A stretch of 64,000 bases of DNA from Thauera butanivorans NBRC 103042 (GTDB lineage: Bacteria; Pseudomonadota; Gammaproteobacteria; Burkholderiales; Rhodocyclaceae), in contig NZ_BCUG01000009.1 in the NCBI RefSeq assembly GCF_001591165.1, forward strand, positions 1 to 64,000, written 5' to 3'. Positions 33,994-43,800 of this stretch are shown one piece after another (within the stretch, counting starts at the first letter, position 1; every line of letters starts with the position of its first letter). Below the pieces are notes generated by a model. It saw nothing but the letters and a program-made list of their open reading frames with translations, made no database searches and had not been told where the DNA came from. Made by a program: the position numbers and the translations under genes.

Positions 33994-34079
33994 TTTACCC
34001 TATCGCTCAAGGCTCTGGCGCGTTGGTGTCGTTCGTAATATGCGCGCATGGGCGCGAGGTCTGGCAGAGGGAGGGGGCG

Positions 34080-35018
34080 TCAGGTGCTGCACGGAAGGGG
34101 GTCGGCCGATCCGCGTGCTTCGTGCACGACCCAGTTGTGCACGGTGGCGATGCGCGGATCGGCCAGCGCGCCGCTCGAGTAGACCAGGCAGTAGCGCTTG
34201 CCGGTGGGCACGGATTGGTGGAAGGGCGCCACCAGGCGGCCGCTGTCGAGTTCGTCGGTGATCAGCGTGCGCCGCGCGATCGCCACGCCCATGCCGGCAA
34301 TCGCGCACTGCAGGGTGATGTGGTTGCGGTTGAACATGTAGCCGCGGCGCACCTCGACCTGCGGCGCGCCGGTCGCCTTCAGGTAATGTTCCCATTCCGC
34401 ATAGGGCGAGCTGCCGCGCCAGGCCGTCATGTCGTGCAGCAGCGGGTAGTGGCGCAGATCCTCGGGCGAGGCGAGTGGCGGGCGGCCCTGCAGCAGCAGC
34501 GGCGAACACACCGGAAAGATTTCCTCCTCCAGCAACACCGTGCTCTGGAAGCCGGGGTAGGTGCCGTCGTTGAGGTCGATGGCGAGATCGAAGTCGCCGT
34601 CGCGAAGCGAATGCGTGCTGTCCTCGGCCTCGGCCTGCAGCTCGATCTGTGGAAAGCGCTGCAGCAGCCCGGGCAGGCGGGGCACCAGCCAGGTGGTGAG
34701 GAAGGACGGCAGCGCGCGCAGGCGGACCACGCCGCTCAAGGCGCCGCTGCGCAGACGGCCGATGGCGAGATCCACCGCTGAATAGGCCGGGGCGACGGCG
34801 GCAAGCAGGCGGTTGCCGGCGTCGGTCAGCTCGATGCGGCGGGGCAGGCGGCGGAACAGCCGCTGCCCCAGCCAGTCCTCCAGCAGCTTGATCTGCTGGC
34901 TGACGGCGCCAGTCGTGATGTGCAGTTCTTCACCCGCGCGGGTGAAGGAAAGGTGGCGTGCGGTGGCGAGGAACACCCGCAGCCGGGTGTGGAGTTGGGC
35001 GGGGGCGGCGGGTGTCAT
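34080..35018 (-). CDS. LysR family transcriptional regulator (GcvA-like)
   Basis: 312 residues. The HTH (about 15-65) contains LSFTRAGEELHITTGAVSQQIKLLEDWLGQRLF, close to GcvA, and an effector domain follows. It is divergent from sdaA-sstT-threonine aldolase; the 163-base, notably AT-rich gap contains two palindromes (35021-35059). LysR proteins usually control a divergent neighbour, so regulation of serine/threonine catabolism is likely. The effector is inferred to be serine, threonine or glycine. Confidence 0.88.
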   Translation of the reverse strand: MTPAAPAQLHTRLRVFLATARHLSFTRAGEELHITTGAVSQQIKLLEDWLGQRLFRRLPRRIELTDAGNRLLAAVAPAYSAVDLAIGRLRSGALSGVVRLRALPSFLTTWLVPRLPGLLQRFPQIELQAEAEDSTHSLRDGDFDLAIDLNDGTYPGFQSTVLLEEEIFPVCSPLLLQGRPPLASPEDLRHYPLLHDMTAWRGSSPYAEWEHYLKATGAPQVEVRRGYMFNRNHITLQCAIAGMGVAIARRTLITDELDSGRLVAPFHQSVPTGKRYCLVYSSGALADPRIATVHNWVVHEARGSADPLPCST

Positions 35019-35020
35019 GG

Positions 35021-35059
35021 TTTAGATTTTCTAAATTTTGAATCAAAAACAATCGATTG
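35021..35059. promoter_or_regulatory. palindromes in the LysR-sdaA divergent control region
   Basis: TTTAGA-N3-TCTAAA (35021-35035) is a perfect interrupted palindrome two bases upstream of the LysR start codon, and CAATCGATTG (35050-35059) is a second. The surrounding 150 bases are far more AT-rich than the rest of the window. They are candidates for LysR autoregulation and sdaA activation. Confidence 0.45.
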
Positions 35060-35181
35060 AATCGTTTGTTCAGGGCATAGAAAATGCACTCATGTAGAGA
35101 TAAGTATTTTATTGCTTAGATTGGTTAAAGCGCTATCCAAAACCAAGCCCTGGCAAACCCACCCCCAACCCGGAGCCATCC

Positions 35182-36561
35182 ATGTCCATCAGCGTCCTCG
35201 ATTTGTTCAAGATCGGCATCGGGCCGTCCAGCTCGCACACCGTCGGGCCGATGCGCGCCGCCCATGATTTCGCCGCTGCGCTGGCAGGGCAAGGGCTGCT
35301 CGGCAGCGTGCGGCGCATCGAAGTGAAGCTCTACGGTTCCTTGTCGGCGACCGGCATCGGCCATGGCACCGACCGCGCGGCCATCGCCGGGCTGATGGGC
35401 GCCCGGCCGGACGAGGTCGATCCCGATTTCGTCATCGAGGCGGTCGATCTCGTTCGCCTCGATGAGGCGCTCCCGCTCGCCGGTACGCACAGCGTACCGT
35501 TCGTGTGGAATCGCGACATGCGCCTGCTGCCGGTCAGCCTGCCCTACCATCCGAATGCGATGCGCCTCATCGCCCATGGCGAGGCGGGCGTGGTGTACGA
35601 GAACACCTATTATTCGATCGGCGGCGGCTTCGTCGTCGATGAGGCGCAGGTGCAATCCGGACTGTCGGCCGAGGCCGAACTCGCGCTGCCCCATCCTTTC
35701 GACTCCGGGGCGGCGCTGCTGGCACAGTGCCGCCGGCACGGCCTGAGCATCAGCGAACTGATGCTCGCCAACGAGACTGCGTGGCGCAGCGAGGCGGGGA
35801 CGCGTGCCGCGCTGCAGCGTATCTGGGCAGTGATGCGCGGCTGCGTCGCGCGCGGCATCATCCAGGAAGGCGTGCTGCCGGGCGGCCTGAACGTGCGTCG
35901 CCGCGCGCCGGCCCTGCACCGCAAGCTCAGCGAGCGTGCTGCTGGCCGCAACCTGATCAGCGATACCATGGTGGCACTCGACTGGGTGAACCTGTATGCG
36001 CTGGCGGTCAATGAGGAGAACGCCGGCGGCGGGCGTGTCGTCACCGCGCCGACCAACGGCGCCGCCGGCATCATTCCGGCCGTGCTGCACTACTACATGG
36101 AATTCATGCCCGGCAGCAGCGACCGGGACGTCGATCGTTTCCTGCTTGCGGCCGCCGCGGTCGGCGTGCTGTGCAAGAAGAATGCCTCCATCTCCGGTGC
36201 CGAAGTCGGCTGTCAGGGCGAAGTCGGCTCGGCCTGTGCGATGGCGGCGGCGGGCTTGACCGAAGTGCTCGGCGGCACGCCGGAGCAGGTCGAGAATGCA
36301 GCGGAGATCGGCCTGGAGCACAACCTCGGCCTGACCTGCGATCCGGTCGGCGGCCTCGTGCAGGTGCCCTGCATCGAGCGCAACGCAATGGCCTCGATCA
36401 AGGCGATCAACGCCGCCCAGCTCGCCTTGCGTGGCGACGGTGCGCATACGATCTCGCTCGATCAGGCGATCCGCACGATGCGGGATACCGGTCGCGACAT
36501 GCTGGACAAGTACAAGGAAACCTCGCGCGGGGGGCTTGCCGTCAGCTTCCCCGAGTGCTGA
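35182..36561 (+). CDS. sdaA: L-serine ammonia-lyase, iron-sulfur type
   Basis: 459 residues in one chain (beta plus alpha domains), deaminating L-serine to pyruvate. It starts [21 protein letters not shown]. The three cysteines expected to hold the [4Fe-4S] cluster are C344 (EVGCQGE), C386 (LTCDPVGG) and C397 (VPCIERNA). Length matches E. coli SdaA. It is the first gene of a plus-strand catabolic operon divergent from a LysR gene. Confidence 0.96.
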   Translation: MSISVLDLFKIGIGPSSSHTVGPMRAAHDFAAALAGQGLLGSVRRIEVKLYGSLSATGIGHGTDRAAIAGLMGARPDEVDPDFVIEAVDLVRLDEALPLAGTHSVPFVWNRDMRLLPVSLPYHPNAMRLIAHGEAGVVYENTYYSIGGGFVVDEAQVQSGLSAEAELALPHPFDSGAALLAQCRRHGLSISELMLANETAWRSEAGTRAALQRIWAVMRGCVARGIIQEGVLPGGLNVRRRAPALHRKLSERAAGRNLISDTMVALDWVNLYALAVNEENAGGGRVVTAPTNGAAGIIPAVLHYYMEFMPGSSDRDVDRFLLAAAAVGVLCKKNASISGAEVGCQGEVGSACAMAAAGLTEVLGGTPEQVENAAEIGLEHNLGLTCDPVGGLVQVPCIERNAMASIKAINAAQLALRGDGAHTISLDQAIRTMRDTGRDMLDKYKETSRGGLAVSFPEC

Positions 36562-36682
36562 TGCTGGCTGGAATGCGCAACGAACCGCCTCCCCCTGCGC
36601 GCAGCGCGTTCCTGCTGCGACGATTTCCCATGCCTACCCGGGCACCCTCCGACCCCATCCGTCATCAACGAGGAGACATCCG

Positions 36683-37921
36683 ATGACTACTGCAGAACTC
36701 ACCCTGTTCCAGCGCCTGAGGCGCCTGAGCCTGATTTCCCAGATCGCGATCGGCCTGGTGCTGGGCATCGTCCTGGCCCTGGTCGCGCCCGAGGCGACCA
36801 AAGCGGTCGCATTGCTGGGCGACCTGTTCATCGCCGGCCTCAAGTCCGTTGCGCCGGTGCTGGTTTTCGTACTGGTGATGGCCGCCATCGCCAGCCATGA
36901 ACATGGCCAGCCCACGCATATCCGCCCCATCCTGGTGCTTTATCTGATCGGCACGCTGGCCGCGGCGCTGGTGGCCGTGATCGCCAGCTTCGCCTTTCCC
37001 ACCACCCTGGTGCTCAATGCGCCTCCGGTCACCGGTGCCCCGCCGGGCGGCATCATCGCCGTGATCAAGAACCTGCTGCTGAGCGCCATCACCAACCCGG
37101 TCAAGGCGCTGATGGAGGCCAACTTCATCGGCATCCTGGCGTGGGCGATCGCGCTCGGTGTGGTGCTGCGCCATGCCAGCCCGGCCACACGAACGATGCT
37201 GAACGATCTGTCCGACGCCGTCTCCAGCATCGTGCACGTCGTCATCCGCTTTGCGCCGCTCGGCATCTTCGGCCTGGTGGCGGCCACGCTGGGCGATTCC
37301 GGCCTCGATGCGCTGCTCGGCTACGGCCGTCTGCTGATGGTCATCGTCGGCTGCATGCTGTTCGTCGCACTGGTCGTGAATCCGCTGATCGTGTTCTGGA
37401 AGCTCCGCCGCAACCCCTATCCGCTGGTATTTACCTGCCTGCGCGAAAGCGCGGTGACGGCCTTCTTCACCCGCAGCTCGGCGGCCAACATCCCGATCAA
37501 CATGGAACTGTGCAAGCGCCTCGGCCTGCACGAAGACACCTATTCCATCGCCATCCCGCTCGGCGCCACGATCAACATGGCCGGCGCGGCGATCACGATC
37601 TCGGTGATGACGCTCGCCGCCACGCACACGCTGGGCATTCCGGTGGACATGCCGACCGCGCTGCTGCTGTGCATCGTGTCTTCGTTCGCCGCGGCCGGCG
37701 TGTCGGGAGTGGCCGGCGGCTCGCTGCTGCTGATTCCGATGGCAACGGCGCTGTTCGGTATCTCGACCGACGTGGCGATGCAGGTGGTGGCGATCGGTTT
37801 CGTCATCAGCGTGGTGCAGGATTCGGCCGAAACCGCCCTGAATTCCTCCACCGACGTGTTGCTCACCGCTGCCGGCTGCGCAGCCGCAAGCGGCGAACCG
37901 CTCAACCTGGAACGCGCCTGA
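36683..37921 (+). CDS. sstT: serine/threonine:sodium symporter SstT
   Basis: 412 residues of the dicarboxylate/amino acid:cation symporter fold, with many hydrophobic helices. [39 protein letters not shown] and [12 protein letters not shown] are typical of SstT. GAGGAGA precedes the ATG at 36683. Located between sdaA and a threonine aldolase, it should import their substrates, serine and threonine. Confidence 0.94.
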   Translation: MTTAELTLFQRLRRLSLISQIAIGLVLGIVLALVAPEATKAVALLGDLFIAGLKSVAPVLVFVLVMAAIASHEHGQPTHIRPILVLYLIGTLAAALVAVIASFAFPTTLVLNAPPVTGAPPGGIIAVIKNLLLSAITNPVKALMEANFIGILAWAIALGVVLRHASPATRTMLNDLSDAVSSIVHVVIRFAPLGIFGLVAATLGDSGLDALLGYGRLLMVIVGCMLFVALVVNPLIVFWKLRRNPYPLVFTCLRESAVTAFFTRSSAANIPINMELCKRLGLHEDTYSIAIPLGATINMAGAAITISVMTLAATHTLGIPVDMPTALLLCIVSSFAAAGVSGVAGGSLLLIPMATALFGISTDVAMQVVAIGFVISVVQDSAETALNSSTDVLLTAAGCAAASGEPLNLERA

Positions 37922-37924
37922 CCC

Positions 37925-38959
37925 ATGCAGGCCATGCAGCATTTCGCCAGCGACAACTACGCCGGCATCTGCCCGGAGGCCGCAGCGGCCTTCGCGGCGG
38001 CCAACGCCGGCCATGCCCCCGCCTACGGCGAGGACGACTGGACGCGCAGGGTGTCGGATCGCCTGCGTGCGCTGTTCGACACCGACTGCGACGTCTATTT
38101 CGTCTTCAACGGCACTGCGGCCAACTCGCTCGCGCTCGCCGCGCTGTGCCAGAGCTACCACAGCGTGGTGTGCCACGAACTGGCCCACGTCGAGACCGAC
38201 GAATGCGGCGGGCCGGAGTTCTTCTCCAACGGCTCCAAGCTGCTGCCGGCACGCGGCGGCAACGGCAAGCTGACGCCCGCCGCGGTGCTGGAATTGATCT
38301 CGCGCCGCAGCGACGTCCATTATCCGAAGCCGCGCGTGGTGACGCTGACGCAGAGCACCGAGGTCGGCACCGTATACCAGCCGCACGAGGTGGCGGCGAT
38401 TTCCGCCTGCGCGCGCGAACATGGCTTGCGGGTGCACATGGACGGCGCGCGCTTCGCCAACGCAGTGGCCGCGCTCGGCGTGGCGCCAGCGGACATCACC
38501 TGGCGTGCCGGCGTGGACGTGCTGTGCTTCGGGGGCACCAAGATGGGCCTGCCGGTGGGCGAGGCGGTGGTGTTCTTCGACCGCACCCTGTCCGAGGATT
38601 TCGCCTACCGCTGCAAGCAGGCCGGCCAGCTCGCGTCGAAGATGCGCTTCCTGTCCGCGCCCTGGCTCGGCATCCTGGAAGGCGAGGTCTGGCTGAAGCA
38701 TGCCCGCCACGCCAATGCGATGGCACAGCGCCTGGCCGCCGGCGTGCAGCAGGTGCCGGGGGCGAAGCTGCTGTTCCCGGTCGAGGCCAACGGCGTGTTC
38801 TGCGAACTGCCGGAACACGTGCTCGCCGGCCTGCGCGAACGCGGCTGGCGCTTCTATACCTTCATCGGCGCCGGCGGTGCGCGCTTCATGTGCGGCTGGG
38901 ACACGCTGCCGGACAGCGTCGACGCGCTGCTCGCGGACCTGCGCGCGCTATCGGCCTGA
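37925..38959 (+). CDS. ltaE: low-specificity L-threonine aldolase
   Basis: 344 residues, a PLP enzyme splitting threonine to glycine and acetaldehyde. It has FASDNYAGICPEAAAAF at the start, the cofactor-binding aspartate in HMDGARFANAV, and the PLP lysine in FGGTKMGLPVGEAVVFF. It begins three bases after sstT. With sdaA and sstT it forms a Ser/Thr import and breakdown unit. The low-specificity label is from the family. Confidence 0.92.
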   Translation: MQAMQHFASDNYAGICPEAAAAFAAANAGHAPAYGEDDWTRRVSDRLRALFDTDCDVYFVFNGTAANSLALAALCQSYHSVVCHELAHVETDECGGPEFFSNGSKLLPARGGNGKLTPAAVLELISRRSDVHYPKPRVVTLTQSTEVGTVYQPHEVAAISACAREHGLRVHMDGARFANAVAALGVAPADITWRAGVDVLCFGGTKMGLPVGEAVVFFDRTLSEDFAYRCKQAGQLASKMRFLSAPWLGILEGEVWLKHARHANAMAQRLAAGVQQVPGAKLLFPVEANGVFCELPEHVLAGLRERGWRFYTFIGAGGARFMCGWDTLPDSVDALLADLRALSA

Positions 38960-38997
38960 TGGCGCGCGCGGCGGTCGTGCCGGCCCGGGTTCGGGGC

Positions 38998-39015
38998 TGA
39001 TCCGGGGCCGGATCA
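38998..39015. terminator. terminator-like palindrome between convergent operons
   Basis: TGATCCGG and CCGGATCA are perfect arms around GG, overlapping the ubiH stop codon. No T-run is present on either strand, so termination here is uncertain. Confidence 0.3.
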
Positions 39016-40245
39016 GGGCCAGGCGCGGGCGCCGAACATCATGCGGCGGGCGACGAAGTTGCGCAGCGGCGGGAACACGTCGAGCGCCAGCAGTGCCGCG
39101 CCGCGCGCATGGCGCAGCGGGGCGAAGTCGTTGCTGAACACGCGCACCAGGGTGTCGGTGAAGCGGATCGTACCGAGGCGGTCGGGTCCGCGGCTGCGCG
39201 CATAGGCGGCCAGCACCGCGGGGGCGCCGAGGTCGCACGGCGAGGTGGACGCAGAGGGCGAGGTGGACGAAGCCGTTGAAGCGGCACGCGCGCTTTCGTC
39301 GCAGTGGCGCAGCAGCGTGTCGGCCAGCGCCCAGACGTCGCGCAGTGCGAGGTTGAAACCCTGTCCTGCGACCGGATGCAGGGTCTGGGCGGCATTGCCC
39401 AGCCACACCGTGCGCGTGCCGACCGCCGATTCGCGGTAGCGCAGCAGCAGCGGATAGCGCAGGCGCCTGCCGACGCCGCTCAACTGCATGCGGCTGCCGA
39501 CATGGGCCTGCAGGTGGGCGAGATAGGCCTCGTCGTCCAGCGCCAGCAGGGCATCGGCGCTGTCGGGGCGGACGACGTGGACGAGCGCGTAGCCCTCGCC
39601 CTTGGGCAGCAGCGCCAGCGGGCCTTCGCGGGTGAAGCGCTCGAAGGCCGTGCCGCGATGGCCGCCGGCGACGGCGACCTGGGCGATCAGCGCATGCTGG
39701 CGGTAGTCGTGCTCGACCACGTTCGGGTCGCCGGCGCGCAGCCCGCCTTCGGCGCAGGCGGCCAGGCGGGCGCGCAAGGTGGCCGGCGGCCGGCCGGGCG
39801 CGGCCAGACTGGCGATCACGTCGTCGCTGCCGGGGGCCAGATTGGCGACTTCGGTTTCGTCCAGCACCGGAATGCCGGCGGCGTCGACGGCGGCGCGCAG
39901 CGCGGCGGCCAGCGCGCCCGCCGATGCCACGTAGCCCAGCGCGGGCAGATCATGTTCCGCTGCATCGATCAGCGTGCGGCCGAGCCCGCCTTGCTGCGAG
40001 ATGTGGATGTGCTCGATCGGCGTGGCCGACAGCGCATCCCACACGCCCAGGGTCTGCAGCGTCAGGCGGCTGCCATGCGCCAGCGCGAGGTCGCGCGGGT
40101 CGTCGCAGACCGCTGCGCGCGGCCGGGCGTCGGCCAGCACGATGTCGAGGCCGGCATCCTTCAGCGCCAGCGCGAGCGCCAGGCCGACGGGGCCGGCGCC
40201 GACGATCAGCAGGTCGTGGGTGTGCTGGGCGGCGACGTCAGCCAT
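39013..40245 (-). CDS. ubiH: UbiH/UbiF-family FAD-dependent hydroxylase
   Basis: 410 residues; flavin monooxygenase of ubiquinone synthesis. The FAD motif VGAGPVGLALALAL starts at about residue 15, and GNAAQTLHPVAGQGFNLALRD is the second FAD signature. Position specificity (UbiH, UbiF or UbiI type) cannot be set by eye. A Ser/Thr/Ala-rich insert, ASTASSTSPSASTSP, derives from an 18-base tandem duplication. Its start overlaps the pepP stop by eight bases, matching the common pepP-ubiH operon. Confidence 0.9.
   Translation of the reverse strand: MADVAAQHTHDLLIVGAGPVGLALALALKDAGLDIVLADARPRAAVCDDPRDLALAHGSRLTLQTLGVWDALSATPIEHIHISQQGGLGRTLIDAAEHDLPALGYVASAGALAAALRAAVDAAGIPVLDETEVANLAPGSDDVIASLAAPGRPPATLRARLAACAEGGLRAGDPNVVEHDYRQHALIAQVAVAGGHRGTAFERFTREGPLALLPKGEGYALVHVVRPDSADALLALDDEAYLAHLQAHVGSRMQLSGVGRRLRYPLLLRYRESAVGTRTVWLGNAAQTLHPVAGQGFNLALRDVWALADTLLRHCDESARAASTASSTSPSASTSPCDLGAPAVLAAYARSRGPDRLGTIRFTDTLVRVFSNDFAPLRHARGAALLALDVFPPLRNFVARRMMFGARAWP
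39239..39276. repeat. in-frame 18-base tandem duplication inside ubiH
   Basis: GGCGAGGTGGACG occurs at 39239-39251 and 39257-39269, an 18-base period equal to six codons. It encodes a repeated Ser-Thr-Ser-Pro segment in a surface loop and keeps the frame, so the protein should stay functional. Confidence 0.7.
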
Positions 40246-41608
40246 CGCGGGCCTCCCGCATCAGGGCTTCGATGTCGGCGACGGTCTTGGGGGCGTCTGC
40301 GGTGATCAGTTCGCAGCCGTCGGCAGTCACTACCGCGTCGTCCTCGATGCGGATGCCGATGTTCCACAAATGCTCGGGCACGTCGTCCGCCGGGCGGATG
40401 TAGCAGCCCGGCTCGATCGTCAGCACCATGCCTTCGGCCAGCGGGCGCCATTCGCCGCCGAGCTTGTATTCGCCCGCGTCATGCACGTCCATGCCCAGCC
40501 AGTGGCCGGTGCGGTGCATGTAGAAGCGGCTGTAGGCATTGCTTTCGATCACGCCGTCGAGGCTGCCCTGGAGCAGGCCGAGGTCGATCATGCCCTGGGC
40601 GAGCACTTTCACCGCGGCTTCGTGCGGCGCGTTCCAGTGCGCGCCGGGGCGGGTCGCCTCGCGCGCGGCATGCTGCGCGGCCAGCACGGTTTCGTACACC
40701 TCGCGCTGTGCGGTGCTGAAGCGGCCGTTGACCGGGAAAGTGCGGGTGATGTCCGAAGCGTAGCCGTCGAGCTCGCAGCCGGCGTCGATCAGCAGCAGAT
40801 CGCCGTCGCGCAGCAGGTGGTCGTTGTCGATGTAGTGCAGTACGCAGGCATTGGCGCCGCCGGCGACGATCGACGTGTAGGCGGGCGCCTGGCTGCCCGC
40901 GCTGCGGAAGGCGTGCAGCAGTTCGGCCTCGATCTCGTATTCGAAGCGGCCCGGGCGGGTGGCGCGCATCGCGCGGCAGTGGGCGGCGGCGGAAATCTGC
41001 GCGGCGTGGCGCATGGTGGCGAGTTCGGCGGCGTCCTTGACCAGGCGCATCTCGTCGAGCTCGGCGCGCAGGTCGCGGATCGAATGCGGCGGCACGATGC
41101 CGCTGCGCGCCTTGCCGCGCACGCTGTTCAGCGCGTCCAGCACGGTGGCGTCCCAGGCGCTGTCGTAGCCCAGGCTGGCCCAGACCAGGGGCTGGTCGGC
41201 CAGGTAGTCGGGCAGGCGCTTTTCCAGGTCGCCGATGGTCCAGGCTTCGTCGAAACCGAAGACTTCGCATGCTGCGTCCGGGCCGTAGCGGTAGCCGTCC
41301 CAGATCTCGCGCTCCTCATTCTTCTCGCGGCAGAAGAGTATCTGCTGCGGCTGCTCCCCCGCCACCAGCACGACGACGGCCTCGGGCTCGCGGAAGGCGG
41401 TGAGGTAGTAGAAATAGCTGTCGTGGCGGTAGAGGTAGTGGGCGTCGCGGTTGCGGATGCGCTCGGGCGCGGTCGGCAGGACAGCGACGCCGCCGCCCGC
41501 CGCCTGCATGCGCGCGAGCAGGCGTTCGCGGCGCGCGCGGAAGGGCGCGAGGTCGGGCACCTGGGCGAAATCGGGACGGGGCGAGGCGGGTGAGGTCGGT
41601 GCGTTCAT
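40238..41608 (-). CDS. pepP: Xaa-Pro aminopeptidase
   Basis: 456 residues of the pita-bread metallopeptidase fold, removing N-terminal residues before proline. Metal ligands are in LLIDAGCELDGYASDITRTF, HRTGHWLGMDVHD, LTIEPGCYI and GIRIEDDAVV. DSYFYYLTAFREPEAVVVL belongs to the N-terminal domain. The ATG at 41608 follows GATAAT by six bases, suggesting a leaderless message; a GTG at residue 17 (VPDLAPFRARRERLL) is an alternative start that aligns better with E. coli PepP. Confidence 0.93.
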   Translation of the reverse strand: MNAPTSPASPRPDFAQVPDLAPFRARRERLLARMQAAGGGVAVLPTAPERIRNRDAHYLYRHDSYFYYLTAFREPEAVVVLVAGEQPQQILFCREKNEEREIWDGYRYGPDAACEVFGFDEAWTIGDLEKRLPDYLADQPLVWASLGYDSAWDATVLDALNSVRGKARSGIVPPHSIRDLRAELDEMRLVKDAAELATMRHAAQISAAAHCRAMRATRPGRFEYEIEAELLHAFRSAGSQAPAYTSIVAGGANACVLHYIDNDHLLRDGDLLLIDAGCELDGYASDITRTFPVNGRFSTAQREVYETVLAAQHAAREATRPGAHWNAPHEAAVKVLAQGMIDLGLLQGSLDGVIESNAYSRFYMHRTGHWLGMDVHDAGEYKLGGEWRPLAEGMVLTIEPGCYIRPADDVPEHLWNIGIRIEDDAVVTADGCELITADAPKTVADIEALMREARDG

Positions 41609-42036
41609 TGTGTGATTATCGCACTGTCGCAAGTCCGGCGAGCGAGTCCGGGAGCTTTGCGAACGAGAGTCGATGATGCTTCCGGTCGTCGAACCACTGC
41701 TCGCGGCGCGGGGCGAGATGCGCGTCCAAGCGCGCAAGTCGGATGATGCGCTGGAATGCGCATCACGCGCCGATCCGGTCTGCAGGCTCTTCCACACGAT
41801 CTCAGGTGTAAGGGGCACTGGCCACGCTCGCGTTCAAGGCGAGCATGGATGATTTCAGGCGCCTCGAACGCTCCAGGCTGGCACCCGCTCATTCTGACCT
41901 GACGCCGAGGGGCTGTCAGTCCGTCTCGATTCCCGACCGGCCAACTGCTTACAACGGGATGCAAGCGAATATGACGACCAAAATGGGTAGGGATTGGAGC
42001 GATGCTCCAGATACCCGTTCATGCTGAAATGGCGAT
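41609..42036. other. 428-base gap without a supported gene
   Basis: I see no trustworthy gene here; open frames on both strands have no recognisable protein. GATAAT on the minus strand (41615-41620) may serve pepP. TGATGCGC/GCGCATCA (41744-41765) and TGGAGC/GCTCCA (41995-42009) are short hairpins, the latter just past the amidase stop. Composition becomes less GC-rich toward 42036. Confidence 0.5.
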
Positions 42037-43104
42037 TCACTCGGCGACCATGAAATCGAATGGTTCCGCAGGGACGAACTGGTCCGACGCTTCCCCGACA
42101 AGCACGCGGCTCATGTCCACCCCGAGATCCAGTTTGCGGATCTGCGCGCTTTCGGAGAAGTCGAGCTTTTTCATATCCACCCAGAAAATATTGGGCGATG
42201 TCGCCGACTCCCCATAGAAAAGCATGGCCTTCTGATCCGCCACCACGCGCCAGCGGGTTGTGGACAGGTTCGGCGCATCGGGAAGGCTCACGCCATAGGG
42301 GGCCGAAGCGTTGCGGATCACGCTGAATACCGCAGCGGCGGCAATGCGGGGGTCGTCGCTCTGGGTCACCGCGTTGACGTAGAAGCCGGCGCGCACGAAG
42401 CGATCCTCGGAGCGGCCGCTGCCAGGAAGGAAGTTGAGGGCGTCGACCGCGCTCCAGTATCTCTGGTTGGAAAGCTGGATGTCATAGGGTGGGTCGTTCG
42501 TCACCACCTGATACGAGCGGTCATGATGGATGTTGAGCTTGCCATCGATCCACTCGAGAACGGCGCTGTCGCCGGTCGCATCGGATAGGGTCAGGTGCAG
42601 CGGCGCGAGGCTGCCGGGGCGGCCGGGCACTTCGCCGCTCACGACCTGTACGGGGTGGTTGCGCGTGTATTCGACCGCTTCCGAGACCGTTGCAAACTGG
42701 TCGAGATAGAACTGCGCCCAGATTGCCAGCGACATGCGAGGCGTGGTCTTGTCGTCTTCGGGGAAGCCTGTGGCGTTGAGCCATAGCAGGCTGGCGTTGA
42801 GGCCGGCTTCGTTCAGGCCGTCGACCGTCGAGATGTCATAGTCGGAGACGGCCAGGCTGCCATACTTCGACGTCCATTCCAGCGAGCGCGGACCGGCGGC
42901 CCCGTTGCGCTTCACGCCGCGGGGAAAGACCCAGAAATTGCTGACCATCGGGTCCTTGAAATCCATGTTGCGGCCTGTGAGAGTCCGCCCGGCAGGCCCG
43001 TGATAGACGATCCGCGTGCAGGCCTGGGCCTCGGCTGCGAGCAGCGCTGCAACAGCGGTCAACGCGGCGAGTATGCGTGTGAAGCGGGACATATCGAACA
43101 TCAT
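42037..43104 (-). CDS. secreted linear-amide C-N hydrolase (choloylglycine hydrolase/penicillin V acylase family)
   Basis: 355 residues. A signal peptide (about 1-28, ending AEAQA) is followed directly by C29, the N-terminal nucleophile of Ntn hydrolases. GRNMDF supplies the conserved Arg and Asp, NEAGLNASLLWLN and VVTNDPPYDIQL the conserved Asn region. Gram-negative members act on penicillin V, bile salts or acyl-homoserine lactones; the substrate here cannot be set from sequence. It is less GC-rich than flanking genes, lies 29 bases downstream of a truncated outer-membrane gene, and may have been acquired. A second ATG at codon 2 or 5 is possible. Confidence 0.88.
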   Translation of the reverse strand: MMFDMSRFTRILAALTAVAALLAAEAQACTRIVYHGPAGRTLTGRNMDFKDPMVSNFWVFPRGVKRNGAAGPRSLEWTSKYGSLAVSDYDISTVDGLNEAGLNASLLWLNATGFPEDDKTTPRMSLAIWAQFYLDQFATVSEAVEYTRNHPVQVVSGEVPGRPGSLAPLHLTLSDATGDSAVLEWIDGKLNIHHDRSYQVVTNDPPYDIQLSNQRYWSAVDALNFLPGSGRSEDRFVRAGFYVNAVTQSDDPRIAAAAVFSVIRNASAPYGVSLPDAPNLSTTRWRVVADQKAMLFYGESATSPNIFWVDMKKLDFSESAQIRKLDLGVDMSRVLVGEASDQFVPAEPFDFMVAE

Positions 43105-43133
43105 CCATAAGAAGACTACGAAACCTTCGTCGG

Positions 43134-43778
43134 TCAGAACCGATAGGTCATGCCGAAAACCGGGCCGCTGAGGCGTGTGTCATAGATGTGACCCTTGTGA
43201 TCGTAATCGACGTCGAGCACCTTGTAGCCCACGGAGGCGGAAAGGCGATCGCCGAGGACGTAATTGACCGTCGCCAGCGCCGACCATGTGAGATCGGAAC
43301 CTGCGCCGAAGCCGCCAATGTCGGCTTGCGCCTGCACCGACAGCCTGTCGGTGACGGGAAGGAATGTGCGCATGCCGACCACGGGGTCCACCCAGCCAAA
43401 GTCTTCGCCATGGCTGGCTGTCCGGGTTCCGATAGCGGGGTGGTTCGCCGTGACCGTCACATCGTTCGAGATATGCCAGAAGCGCATGCCCGCCAGGGCG
43501 TCGAGCGTGAACTGCGGTGTGTCGAGCACGCGGTAGCCGCCCTGCAGGGTCGCCGTGAACTGTTTCGTGTCGACCTTCGCGCCGACGCTCGCGCCTGGCG
43601 GTATCGTGGTGCCGAAGCCCGGTATCTGCAACGCCGGTAGCGGACCGTTGCCATGGCCGTCCGTCGTGTTGACATACATGATGTCGCCCGAGAAGACGAA
43701 GCGGCCATGACGCCCCCAGACATTGATGAACCCTCCGAAGTTGAGGTCGTCCATCACATCGGAAAATGATTTCCTGGC
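43134..43778 (-). pseudogene. 5'-truncated outer-membrane beta-barrel protein
   Basis: From about 43778 the frame encodes alternating beta-strand sequence: DDLNFGGFINVWGRHGRFVFS, TLQGGYRVLDTPQFTLDALAGMRFW, a final GPVFGMTYRF with terminal Phe as in outer-membrane barrels. A signal peptide and the first strands are missing. The open frame continues upstream to 43883 but that part reads across a regulator fragment in another frame and is not barrel sequence. The gene therefore seems joined to foreign DNA at about 43780-43803. Without a leader it should not reach the outer membrane. Confidence 0.7.
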
Positions 43779-43800
43779 ACTGATCTTCGGAGCACGGCGG

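Noticed and set aside
41605-41964. 119-residue minus-strand open frame upstream of pepP
   Set aside because: No recognisable family; Arg/Ala/Pro-rich composition typical of a random GC-rich frame.
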